Shown: in pieces, positions 1 to 8,226 of the stretch
Layout of the letters: each line of letters opens with the position of its first letter
How positions within the stretch are numbered: the stretch's first letter is position 1
Source of the DNA: an uncultured Granulosicoccaceae bacterium
Lineage (GTDB): Bacteria; Pseudomonadota; Gammaproteobacteria; Granulosicoccales; Granulosicoccaceae
Assembly (NCBI GenBank): GCA_938041955.1
Contig: CALISD010000083.1
Coordinates: forward strand, 1-41,645
Direction of reading: 5' to 3'
DNA: 41,645 nt
Program-made: the position numbers and the translations under genes
Notes under the pieces: generated by a model
Databases searched by the model: none
Told to the model about the DNA's origin: nothing
Seen by the model: only the letters and a program-made list of their open reading frames with translations

Positions 1-3000
1 GCAATACCAACTGTAATAACTCAAAACACCAGTAACACCACACCCGTTATTTCCGGCACTGCCTCAATTGCGCCGGGTGAAACGCTTACCGTCACTATTG
101 ATGGCGTGACCTACACTGCTGGTGATGGCAACCTCGTTGACAACGGTGATGGCACATGGGACTTAACTGTACCCACTCCATTATTCGATAGTACTTATTC
201 CATCACAGTGTCCGTTGTAGATGCGGCCGGCAATACCAGTAACGATGCGACAACCGCCGAACTTACCATTGATACCAACGCGCCGCCTACGCCAACCGTG
301 ACCGCACTCACCACCAGTAACACCACACCGGTCATTGAAGGTACAGCGACCATTGCCACCGGTGAAACACTCACGGTCACTGTTGATGGCACCATCTACT
401 CCGACGGTGATGGCAACCTGGTTTACAATGGCGATGGCACATGGGCACTCTCCATTCCCGTACCGTTATTTGAGGCGACCTACAGTGTTACGGCTACGAT
501 AACCGACAGTGCCAACAATGCAAGCAGCGATACAACCACAACAGAATTGGTTATCGATACCACCACACCCACTGTTCCCACCGTTGTGTCACAGAATACA
601 AACAACACCACACCGGTTATTGAAGGCACAGCAACGGTAGACCCAGGCGAGATACTAACTGTAACCGTCGATGGTGTTTCGTATACCGCAGGTGGCAGCA
701 CCCTTGTTGACAACGGTGATGGCACGTGGAGTCTATCCATACCTACGCCACTTGCAGAAGGAACTTATGAGGTTATCGCGACCACTACCGACACAGCTGG
801 CAACACAAGCACTGACGTAAGCGCGGACGAGCTGATAGTAGACACAACAGCACCCGTTACACCGACTGTTGTGGCACAAGTTACCAACTCAACCAGCCCG
901 GTCATCGAAGGTACTGCAACTGTTGCCGCTGGCGAAACACTGACAGTCACTGTTGATGGCACTAGCTACACCGCCGGTGACGGGTTCCTAACACAGAACG
1001 CAGACGGCACATGGGCGCTCTCCATGCCTGTATCGCTCGCAGAAGGCGTGTTTAATATCACAGCAACCGTTACCGACGCCGCAGGCAACGTTACCAGTGA
1101 CACCACCGCCGGCGAGCTCATCATTGATTTAACGGTACCTGCCGCACCCGGTGTCACCAGCCTGGCCACCACTGATGCCACCCCTGTTATTGAAGGCACC
1201 GCCACCATCGCTACGGATGAGACCCTGACTGTTGTCGTCAATGGGGTAACTTACATCAATGGCGATGGCAACCTGGTCGACAATGGCGATGGCACATGGT
1301 CTTTGACTATACCTGCGACCAATATACTTACCGAGAATCTGTATCAGGTGGTTGCAACCGTCACGGACGCTGCCGGCAACAGTGCAATCGACCCCGGTGT
1401 TGACGACCTGCTTATCGACTTTACTGCACCCAGTTCACCGGGTGTCACCAGTCAAACCACTAACAACACATCACCGGTGATTGAAGGTACCGCAACCATT
1501 ACACCGGGTGACACACTCACTGTCACCGTCAATGGCACCACTTACATCGCAGGTGATGGCAACCTTGTGAATAACGCTGACGACACCTGGGCACTCTCGA
1601 TTCCTGCAGCGCTGGTCGAAGGTTTATACAACGTGACCGCGATCATCACGGACATCGCCGGCAATACCAGTACTGATCCGAGCTCGAGCGAGCTGCTGAT
1701 CGACACGACGCTGCCGACCACACCCACTGTCACGCCACAGTTCACCAGTGATACCACCCCTACGATCGAAGGCACCGCTAACGCAGGTCCGGCAGAAACG
1801 CTTACTGTTACGGTTGACGGAGTGACTTATACAGCCGGCGACGGAAACCTAGTAGACAACGGCGATGGTACGTGGACGCTCTCCCTTCCTGTGCCTTTAT
1901 CAGAGGGGACTTATGACATCATTGCTACAGTCACCGATGCCGCAGGTAACGAAAGCACGGACACCAGCACCAGTGAACTGGTCATTGACATCACCGATCC
2001 TGTGGTACCCACCGTCAATGTACTTATTACCAACATCAATACACCGGTTCTGTCTGGTACCACTTCAACGGTACCGGGCGAGACACTCTCTATCAATGTT
2101 GATGGCGTCACCTATTCAGCAGGTGATGGAAATCTTGTTGTTAACGGCGACGGTACATGGACACTCTCCATTCCTGCTGCTATTGCCGACGGCGTGTATG
2201 AAGTCATCGCCACCACTACCGATCTTGCCGGCAGCACCAGCACTGATGTCAGTACTATCGAATTGACTATTGACACCTCCGCACCGGTGATTCCAACCGT
2301 AACAACACAAAATACCAATAGCACTACTCCGGTTATTTCCGGTACCGCAACAGTGGCGCCGGGCGAAACACTTAGCGTCACGATTGATGGCGTTACTTAT
2401 ACCGCTGGTGACGGCAACCTCGTTGATAACGGTAATGGCACATGGGAATTAACCGTACCCGCTTCACTTGCCGACAACACTTATGCTGTAACAGTGACCG
2501 TTGCAGATGCGGCTGGCAATACCAGCGACGATGTGACAACCGCCGAACTTACGATTGATACCAGCGCGCCACCTGCGCCCACTGTCACCGCACTCACTAC
2601 CAGTAACACGACGCCCGCCATTTCCGGTACTGCAACCGTCGCCCCGGGAGAGATACTCACGGTCACTCTTGATGGCACGACCTACACCGCCGGTGATGGC
2701 AACCTGACTAACAACGGCGATGGCACATGGGTACTCTCCATTCCTGTGCCTTTATTAGACGCGACCTACAATGTTACCACCACGGTCACCGACGGTGCTG
2801 GCAATGCAACCAGTGATGCAACAGCAGAAGAATTGATTATCGACACCACCACACCCGCTGTTCCTACTGTTGCATCACAAAATACAAGCAACACCACACC
2901 GGTTATTGAAGGCACAGCATCCGTAGACGCGGGCGAGATACTGACTGTAACCGTCGATGGTGTTAATTACACTGCCGGTGACAACAACCTTGTCGACAAT

Positions 3001-5703
3001 GGTGATGGCACATGGAGTTTATCCATACCAACGCCACTTGCAGAGGGAACCTACGAAGTTATCGCCACCACTACAGACGCTGCCGGCAACATAAGCACTG
3101 ACACAACTGCTGACGAATTGATAGTAGATACCACAGCGCCCGTTACACCGGCTGTTGCAGCGCAAGTCACCAACTCAAGCAGTCCGATCATCGAAGGCTC
3201 TGCAACCGTCGCAGCCGGTGAAACATTAACCGTCACCCTTGATGGCACCACCTACACCGCTGGTGACGGGTTTCTTGTTAACAATGGCGATGGCACATGG
3301 GCGCTGTCGATTCCAGCAGCGCTTGCCGAAGGCGTGTTTGATGTCACTGCTGCCGTTACCGACACTGCGGGCAATGCGACCAGTGACACGACCGCAGGCG
3401 AACTCATCATTGATTTAACCGCACCACTGGCACCCGGTGTCACCAGTCTGACCACCACTGATACAACGCCTGTGATCGAGGGCACCGCCACCGTCGCAGC
3501 AGGCGAGACATTAACAGCCACCGTTAATGGCGTCACCTACACCGCTGGCGATGGCAACCTCATCGACAATGGCGATGGCACATGGGTTTTGGCCATCCCC
3601 GCGACTAACATACTTAATGAGAACCTCTACCAGGTGATCGCCATTATCACCGATGCGGCTGGCAACAGTGCAATCGACCCTGGTGTTGATGATCTGCTTA
3701 TCGATTTTACTGCACCTATTACACCGGGGGTCACCAGTCAGACCACCAACAACACAACACCGGTGATTGAAGGTACCGCAATCGTCGCACCGGGCGAGAC
3801 ACTAACAGTCTCTGTGAACAACGTCATATACACCGTTGGCGATGGTAACCTGCTCGACAATGGCGATGGCACATGGGCACTCTCTATTGCCGTACCGCTT
3901 GTAGAAGATTTATACGACGTGACTGCGACCATTACTGACATAGCTGGAAACATCAGCACCGATCCGAGTTCAAGCGAGCTGCTGATCGATACAACGGCAC
4001 CCGTCACACCGACTGTTGTGCCACAGTTCACCAGTGATACCACACCTGCAATTGAAGGTACCGCCAACCCGGGTCCGGGTGAAACACTTTCGGTCACGGT
4101 AGATGGAGTCACTTACACCGCCGGTGATGGCAATCTGGTTGACAACGGTGATGGTACCTGGTCACTCGTGCTTCCTACACCATTGGTGGAGGGAAACTAC
4201 AATATCATCGCTACTGTCACTGATGCTGCCGGCAACACAAGCACGGACACCGGCATTAGTGAACTGGTGATTGACACAACCGACCCGGTTGCCCCGAACG
4301 TCCTATCACAGAACACCAGCAACACCACACCGGTCATCGAAGGTACGGCAACTGTCGCCGCTGGTGAAGCCTTAACCGTCACCGTCAATGGCACCACCTA
4401 CACCGCCGGTGACGGATACCTTATTATTAGCGGCGATGGTACCTGGACTCTGTCGATTCCTGCATCACTTACCGAAGGTGTGTTTGATGTCACCGCCACT
4501 GTGACCGACACTGCAGGCAATGCGACCAGTGACACGACTGTAGGCGAACTCATCATTGATTTAACCGCACCACTGGCACCAGGCGTCACCAGCCTGGCCA
4601 CCACCGATGCCACACCGGTTATTGAGGGCACTGCCACACTGGCTCCGAATGAAACTCTATCCGTTAACGTCAATGGGGTGATTTACACTACAGGTGACGG
4701 TGCCCTCGTCGACAATGGTGATGGCACATGGGCCTTAACTGTCCCTGCAACCAATATTCTTGCAGAGAACCTTTATCAGGTAATCGCAACCGTCACCGAT
4801 GCTGCTGGCAACAATATAATCGACCCTGGTGTTGATGATCTGCTTGTCGACTTTACCGCACCCATCACACCGGGGGTCACAAGCCAGACGACCAACGATA
4901 CAACGCCTGTGATTGCAGGTACCGCAACCACTGCGTCGGGTGACACATTAACCGTCATCGTCAATGGGACGATATATACAGCGGGTGATGGCAATCTGAC
5001 CGACAACGACGACGGTACGTGGGCACTCCAAATTCCCGTACTACTCGTCGAAGGTTTATATGATGTTACTGCTACCATCAGCGACATTGCCGGCAATGTC
5101 AGTAACGACCCGAGTTCGAGCGAACTGCTGATTGATACAACGCTACCGATCACACCTGGCACAACGCCATTGATCACCAGCGATACCACGCCAGTAATAG
5201 AAGGAACGGCAAACGCAGGTCCGGGTGAAACGCTCACCGTCACGGTAGATGGAGTGATCTACACTGCCGGTGACGGCAACCTCGTCGACAACGGCGATGG
5301 CACATGGACACTTTCGCTTCCCACCCCATTGGCAGAAGGCACGTACGATATCATTGCTACTGTCACCGACGCTGCCGGCAACACAAGCACAGACACCGGA
5401 ATGAGCGAGTTGATCATTGATACCACTCTGCCGGTGACGCCAACAGTTGATTCATTGACGACTGAAGATACTACGCCAACTCTAACCGGTACTGCCGTGG
5501 TAAGCCCTGGTGACACCCTAAGCGTGACAGTGGATGGCATCACCTATACTGCAGGTGACGGCAGCCTCGTTGACCATGGTGACGGCAACTGGACACTCAG
5601 CATACCGCTGCCCCTTGTCGAAGGTATCTTCGCAGTTCAAGTTACCGTAACCGATAATGCCGGTAACACGGCCGTGAGTGCATCTGGACAATTGTCTATT
5701 CAA
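1..5703 (+). repeat. 20 tandem Ig-like coding repeats with higher-order periodicity
   Basis: Repeat units of about 285 bp encode the Ig-like domains. They are not uniform: consecutive units form an ordered series of distinguishable types (for example, types ending in DPGVDDLLIDF, DPSSSELLID and TDAAGN variants). The whole series recurs at a spacing of 2286 bp, as seen from matching units at 4 and 2290 and at 1150 and 3436. A half-length series recurs at 1146 bp (3436 and 4582). This points to block duplications of eight and four domains rather than single-unit expansion. Confidence 0.9.
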
Positions 5704-6723
5704 GCAGCGCTTCCCGAAGATGACTTCGATAGTGACGGTGTACCCGACGTACTTGATCTTGACGACGATAACGATGGCATTCCCGATACCACAGAAGGAA
5801 TGTTCGACAGCGACAGGGATGGACAGCCAGACCATCAGGATCTGGACAGCGACAACGATGGCATCGCTGACATAGTTGAAGTCAACGGCGAAGATAACGA
5901 CAACGACTACCGCGTCGACAACTTTATCGATACAGACAACAATGGTCTGTCTGATGATCTTCAGCTTTTCCCCTTTTTACTGGTCGACAGCGATAAAGAT
6001 CGGATAGCGGATTTCCGTGATCTTGATTCTGACAATGACGGCCTGACTGATCTATTTGAAAGCGGAGGAGTCGATAGCAACAACAACGGCCGCATTGATG
6101 GTTTTTCCGACAGCAACAATGATGGCGCCGACGATGCCAATCAAATTAACGGTGCGGCTGGTCGTGACACAGATGGTGATGGGCTTGTAAACCGTCTGGA
6201 TCTGGACACAGACAATGACGGGCTGCTTGATGTCGTTGAAGCTGGTGCTTCTGATAATGACAACGATGGCATACTGGATACCATGCAGGATCGTGATCTC
6301 GATGGCATCCCTGACAGTGTCGACGCAGACATAACGACAGGTGCAGACGTTGATGGCGATGGCATTGATGATCGATTCGACGTTAGCTTTGTGGGTGGCG
6401 CAGACACCGACGCAGATGGAATAATTGATCGCTTTGACCCCGACATCAACGGTGACGGTTATGCTGAAGCTGTGTCGAACAACCTGACTATTGGCCAGGC
6501 ACTCCCAGACAGCAACGGCAATGGCGAAGCAGATTTACTGGAACCCGCCATCGGCGTCATTCGCACCGGCGTTCAAGGCTATGGCGGTGGTTGTAGCATT
6601 AGCAGCTATTCAACTCGCAAAGGATCTCTGGATCCGCTGCTGTTGCTACTTATTGTTATAAGCAGTTCTTACCTGTGGCAACGCGCGCGAATCAGGCAAC
6701 GTAACGTGCGCATCGGGCAATAA
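1..6723 (+). CDS. Giant Ig-like repeat exoprotein with Ca-binding repeats and C-terminal anchor (5'-partial)
   Basis: The frame is open from base 1, so the gene starts outside the window; 2240 residues are visible, ending in tandem TAA stops. About 20 bacterial Ig-like repeats of roughly 95 residues fill residues 1-1900, each with PVIEGTA near the start, GDGTW in the middle and TDAAGN before the end. Residues about 1906-2180 are aspartate-rich, thrombospondin-type-3-like repeats (DSDGVPD, DDDNDGIPD, DTDGDG), which in this family bind calcium. The C-terminus has GGGC with Cys2198, a DP motif, a hydrophobic helix at about 2210-2226 and an Arg-rich tail (RARIRQRN). That is a CTERM-type sorting signal resembling GlyGly-, MYXO- or JDVT-CTERM; I cannot decide which. 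The protein should be exported and held at the cell surface or outer membrane, probably as an adhesin or matrix protein (inference). The N-terminus and export signal are not visible. Confidence 0.93.
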   Translation, partial: AIPTVITQNTSNTTPVISGTASIAPGETLTVTIDGVTYTAGDGNLVDNGDGTWDLTVPTPLFDSTYSITVSVVDAAGNTSNDATTAELTIDTNAPPTPTVTALTTSNTTPVIEGTATIATGETLTVTVDGTIYSDGDGNLVYNGDGTWALSIPVPLFEATYSVTATITDSANNASSDTTTTELVIDTTTPTVPTVVSQNTNNTTPVIEGTATVDPGEILTVTVDGVSYTAGGSTLVDNGDGTWSLSIPTPLAEGTYEVIATTTDTAGNTSTDVSADELIVDTTAPVTPTVVAQVTNSTSPVIEGTATVAAGETLTVTVDGTSYTAGDGFLTQNADGTWALSMPVSLAEGVFNITATVTDAAGNVTSDTTAGELIIDLTVPAAPGVTSLATTDATPVIEGTATIATDETLTVVVNGVTYINGDGNLVDNGDGTWSLTIPATNILTENLYQVVATVTDAAGNSAIDPGVDDLLIDFTAPSSPGVTSQTTNNTSPVIEGTATITPGDTLTVTVNGTTYIAGDGNLVNNADDTWALSIPAALVEGLYNVTAIITDIAGNTSTDPSSSELLIDTTLPTTPTVTPQFTSDTTPTIEGTANAGPAETLTVTVDGVTYTAGDGNLVDNGDGTWTLSLPVPLSEGTYDIIATVTDAAGNESTDTSTSELVIDITDPVVPTVNVLITNINTPVLSGTTSTVPGETLSINVDGVTYSAGDGNLVVNGDGTWTLSIPAAIADGVYEVIATTTDLAGSTSTDVSTIELTIDTSAPVIPTVTTQNTNSTTPVISGTATVAPGETLSVTIDGVTYTAGDGNLVDNGNGTWELTVPASLADNTYAVTVTVADAAGNTSDDVTTAELTIDTSAPPAPTVTALTTSNTTPAISGTATVAPGEILTVTLDGTTYTAGDGNLTNNGDGTWVLSIPVPLLDATYNVTTTVTDGAGNATSDATAEELIIDTTTPAVPTVASQNTSNTTPVIEGTASVDAGEILTVTVDGVNYTAGDNNLVDNGDGTWSLSIPTPLAEGTYEVIATTTDAAGNISTDTTADELIVDTTAPVTPAVAAQVTNSSSPIIEGSATVAAGETLTVTLDGTTYTAGDGFLVNNGDGTWALSIPAALAEGVFDVTAAVTDTAGNATSDTTAGELIIDLTAPLAPGVTSLTTTDTTPVIEGTATVAAGETLTATVNGVTYTAGDGNLIDNGDGTWVLAIPATNILNENLYQVIAIITDAAGNSAIDPGVDDLLIDFTAPITPGVTSQTTNNTTPVIEGTAIVAPGETLTVSVNNVIYTVGDGNLLDNGDGTWALSIAVPLVEDLYDVTATITDIAGNISTDPSSSELLIDTTAPVTPTVVPQFTSDTTPAIEGTANPGPGETLSVTVDGVTYTAGDGNLVDNGDGTWSLVLPTPLVEGNYNIIATVTDAAGNTSTDTGISELVIDTTDPVAPNVLSQNTSNTTPVIEGTATVAAGEALTVTVNGTTYTAGDGYLIISGDGTWTLSIPASLTEGVFDVTATVTDTAGNATSDTTVGELIIDLTAPLAPGVTSLATTDATPVIEGTATLAPNETLSVNVNGVIYTTGDGALVDNGDGTWALTVPATNILAENLYQVIATVTDAAGNNIIDPGVDDLLVDFTAPITPGVTSQTTNDTTPVIAGTATTASGDTLTVIVNGTIYTAGDGNLTDNDDGTWALQIPVLLVEGLYDVTATISDIAGNVSNDPSSSELLIDTTLPITPGTTPLITSDTTPVIEGTANAGPGETLTVTVDGVIYTAGDGNLVDNGDGTWTLSLPTPLAEGTYDIIATVTDAAGNTSTDTGMSELIIDTTLPVTPTVDSLTTEDTTPTLTGTAVVSPGDTLSVTVDGITYTAGDGSLVDHGDGNWTLSIPLPLVEGIFAVQVTVTDNAGNTAVSASGQLSIQAALPEDDFDSDGVPDVLDLDDDNDGIPDTTEGMFDSDRDGQPDHQDLDSDNDGIADIVEVNGEDNDNDYRVDNFIDTDNNGLSDDLQLFPFLLVDSDKDRIADFRDLDSDNDGLTDLFESGGVDSNNNGRIDGFSDSNNDGADDANQINGAAGRDTDGDGLVNRLDLDTDNDGLLDVVEAGASDNDNDGILDTMQDRDLDGIPDSVDADITTGADVDGDGIDDRFDVSFVGGADTDADGIIDRFDPDINGDGYAEAVSNNLTIGQALPDSNGNGEADLLEPAIGVIRTGVQGYGGGCSISSYSTRKGSLDPLLLLLIVISSSYLWQRARIRQRNVRIGQ

Positions 6724-7207
6724 TAAGGTCGCTTTCGATTCCAGCCAGCCTTCACCACCGAATGTCACAAGATATAAAGCTCAGTGGCAATTGATTTTCG
6801 ATTTTACTACCGGGCTGTCCGATCATCTGCCCGGTTGTGGCAACACCGCTTCAAGCACCCCAACATCTATCTGCAGTATTTCGGCAGCTTTCTCAAAATC
6901 AGGCGGCGGGCCACCCAACGCTTTAAGTAAAGAAGCTTCACACTAAGAGACAAAGAGACAACCGGATTGATTTCAGTAATATCTACATCTATAGTGATAA
7001 AAAAATCCGTATGCTGTTGTTTCCAGACAGGTTATTCGGTACCATTTTTTCAATGAACTACACATTTGCCTCTTGCCATCATCACTGAAAAGCCAACTGA
7101 TGTCAGTCTCTAGCGCACAGTTGCTGTTTTTTGGTTCCTCGCGGGCTTAAAGCACCCGTTCAAAACCACCCCGAATAATTTTCGGCATGGATACTTGAAG
7201 GAAGACT
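6724..7207. other. Intergenic region with gene debris
   Basis: No intact gene is seen here. It holds a 7-bp inverted repeat (ACCGGGC at 6809, GCCCGGT at 6829, 13-nt loop) without a following T-run, so a weak terminator at best. It also holds a minus-strand remnant (separate entry) and, at its right end, the ribosome binding site GAAGGAAG (7197-7204) for the next gene. Confidence 0.5.
6823..6942 (-). pseudogene. Remnant of a PPPDF-repeat protein C-terminus
   Basis: A 40-codon open stretch between two stops (TAG upstream at 6943-6945, TGA at 6823-6825) reads LLKALGGPPPDFEKAAEIL followed by a second helix and a Pro-rich end. This strongly resembles the short PPDF-AA-LGI helical repeat found at the C-terminus of many secreted bacterial proteins (some YHYH-type proteins, from memory). 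There is no ATG or GTG start, and the frame is closed by a stop just upstream, with LFVS before the stop still in register with the family pattern. I read it as the tail of a decayed gene. Its right-hand part was not identified. Confidence 0.4.
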
Positions 7208-7561
7208 ATGTATTGGGCTATTGGATACGACGAACACTGGAATCGCGACATCGGCTTCGATGTGCCCGGGAAATGCGACCACCCTGGCTGCGAAAACACC
7301 ATCAACCGCGGTGTCGACCATGTATGTGGTGGCGAACCCTATGGTGGCGAGTCGTGTTGTGGATTATATTTTTGTAAAGACCACCTTGAATTGAAGCCTC
7401 TCGATGCAGGCGAAGAACCCATGCCGGTATGCGCTCAATGCTCCTCGGGCAAAACGTCCTTTAAACCAACACCTGACACCGAAGAGTGGGTTAAGTACAA
7501 AGCGACAAGTATCTATTGGGCCGGTTGGCGAACATACCACCAGAACAAAGCCACAGCCTAA
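7208..7561 (+). CDS. Small Cys-rich, probably zinc-binding protein
   Basis: This is a 117-residue soluble protein without signal peptide or membrane segment. The start is set by GAAGGAAG just upstream of the ATG. Cysteines form spaced clusters: CDHPGC (about 23-28), a Cys in VCGGEPYGG, CC before GLYFC, CKDH and finally CAQC. These look like two treble-clef or zinc-ribbon-like metal sites. The opening MYWAIGYDEHWNRDIGFDVP and the CGGEPYGGE segment recall small uncharacterised proteins of Proteobacteria and phages, but I cannot name a function. It is monocistronic with its own terminator at 7628. An overlapping frame starting at 7195 is a shadow. Confidence 0.8.
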   Translation: MYWAIGYDEHWNRDIGFDVPGKCDHPGCENTINRGVDHVCGGEPYGGESCCGLYFCKDHLELKPLDAGEEPMPVCAQCSSGKTSFKPTPDTEEWVKYKATSIYWAGWRTYHQNKATA

Positions 7562-7627
7562 CCGCCGGATCTAAAATACTTCACCAAGACAGAACAAATA
7601 AGAAACCTCGAAACCTCGTTATGGCTA

Positions 7628-7660
7628 TGCACCGGACCAATCCGGTGCAATTACTTTTCT
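7628..7660 (+). terminator. Rho-independent terminator of the Cys-rich gene
   Basis: A perfect 9-bp stem, TGCACCGGA (7628-7636) with TCCGGTGCA (7641-7649), has a 4-nt CCAA loop. It is followed by the T-rich tract ATTACTTTTCT. It lies 66 nt after the stop codon at 7561. Confidence 0.7.
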
Positions 7661-7701
7661 ACCGCAAATAGCAGAGCGCTCTACATCCAGTGAGCGCGCT
7701 C

Positions 7702-7977
7702 TTACCTGTTACCACATAAAAACGCCTCGCCCTCAGCACATATACGCGTTTCGAATCGGGGCATAAAATTGCCTTTTTTACTGCGGTATTTTCGCAGTCG
7801 GCTCGCCATGCCAAAGTAGGCGTCCGTGGATGTCATCTCAAATCTTCGTTTCAGGTCAATTGCACTGGCAATTACGGCTAATGACCAAGGTCCTGGACCA
7901 CCCACCAATGCACAGCTCATGATCAACTTATGGAAGCTGGAAACTTCACTTTTGAGTTGAACTCTTTCGAAACGCAT
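7702..7977 (-). CDS. Doubtful small protein with HKLIM motif
   Basis: This is a 91-codon frame with ATG at 7975-7977, an AAAAGG-like ribosome binding site about 7 nt upstream and a TAA stop. The product has a hydrophobic centre (LIMSCALVGG) and a basic second half (SRLRKYRSKKGN). I do not recognise a family. A segment around HKLIM recurs, also on the minus strand, at about 33.44 kb with near-identical DNA. That favours a dispersed element or decayed gene over pure chance, but expression is unproven. Confidence 0.3.
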   Translation of the reverse strand: MRFERVQLKSEVSSFHKLIMSCALVGGPGPWSLAVIASAIDLKRRFEMTSTDAYFGMASRLRKYRSKKGNFMPRFETRICAEGEAFLCGNR

Positions 7978-8226
7978 GCCAACCTTTTAAGTTACGACAA
8001 GCCTCTTAGTATATAGGTTAAGATAAACAACAAGCGCTGTAAGTCACCAAATCGATGTCACTTACCTCCGGAAGTTGTTTCCAACCTGGTGAGAAAGTAC
8101 GAACCTCCGGCAAATATAACGCCCTGTATTTTCTTAGCGAGTTTACCGCGTTTCTATTCGACGCTACGTTCTGCAACGATTAGCAGACTTCACCTTACTT
8201 GATAATCACCGGTAGCCGGATAGTGT

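Larger units (their letters stand above)
7562..8226. other. Mostly non-coding stretch between the Cys-rich gene and the ABC exporter
   Basis: It contains the terminator at 7628-7660 and a doubtful minus-strand frame (7702-7977). An inverted repeat AGAGCGC/GCGCTCT lies at 7673-7679 and 7696-7702, and an AT-rich segment around 8009-8030 could carry a promoter. The octamer ACCTCCGG occurs twice (about 8067 and 8103). Nothing else is recognisable. Confidence 0.5.

Noticed and set aside
1..5703. Regular repeats as a CRISPR or satellite
   Set aside because: The unit is about 285 bp, coding in one frame with Ig-like motifs; there are no short identical repeats with unique spacers.
195..6449. Ladder of antisense frames of 65-155 codons opposite the Ig repeats
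   Set aside because: They recur with the repeat period, have the same low-complexity Val/Ser/Pro translation and exist only because the repeated plus-strand codons lack antisense stops.
7195..7377. 60-codon frame overlapping the Cys-rich gene
   Set aside because: Out of frame with the well-supported gene at 7208 and unlike any protein.
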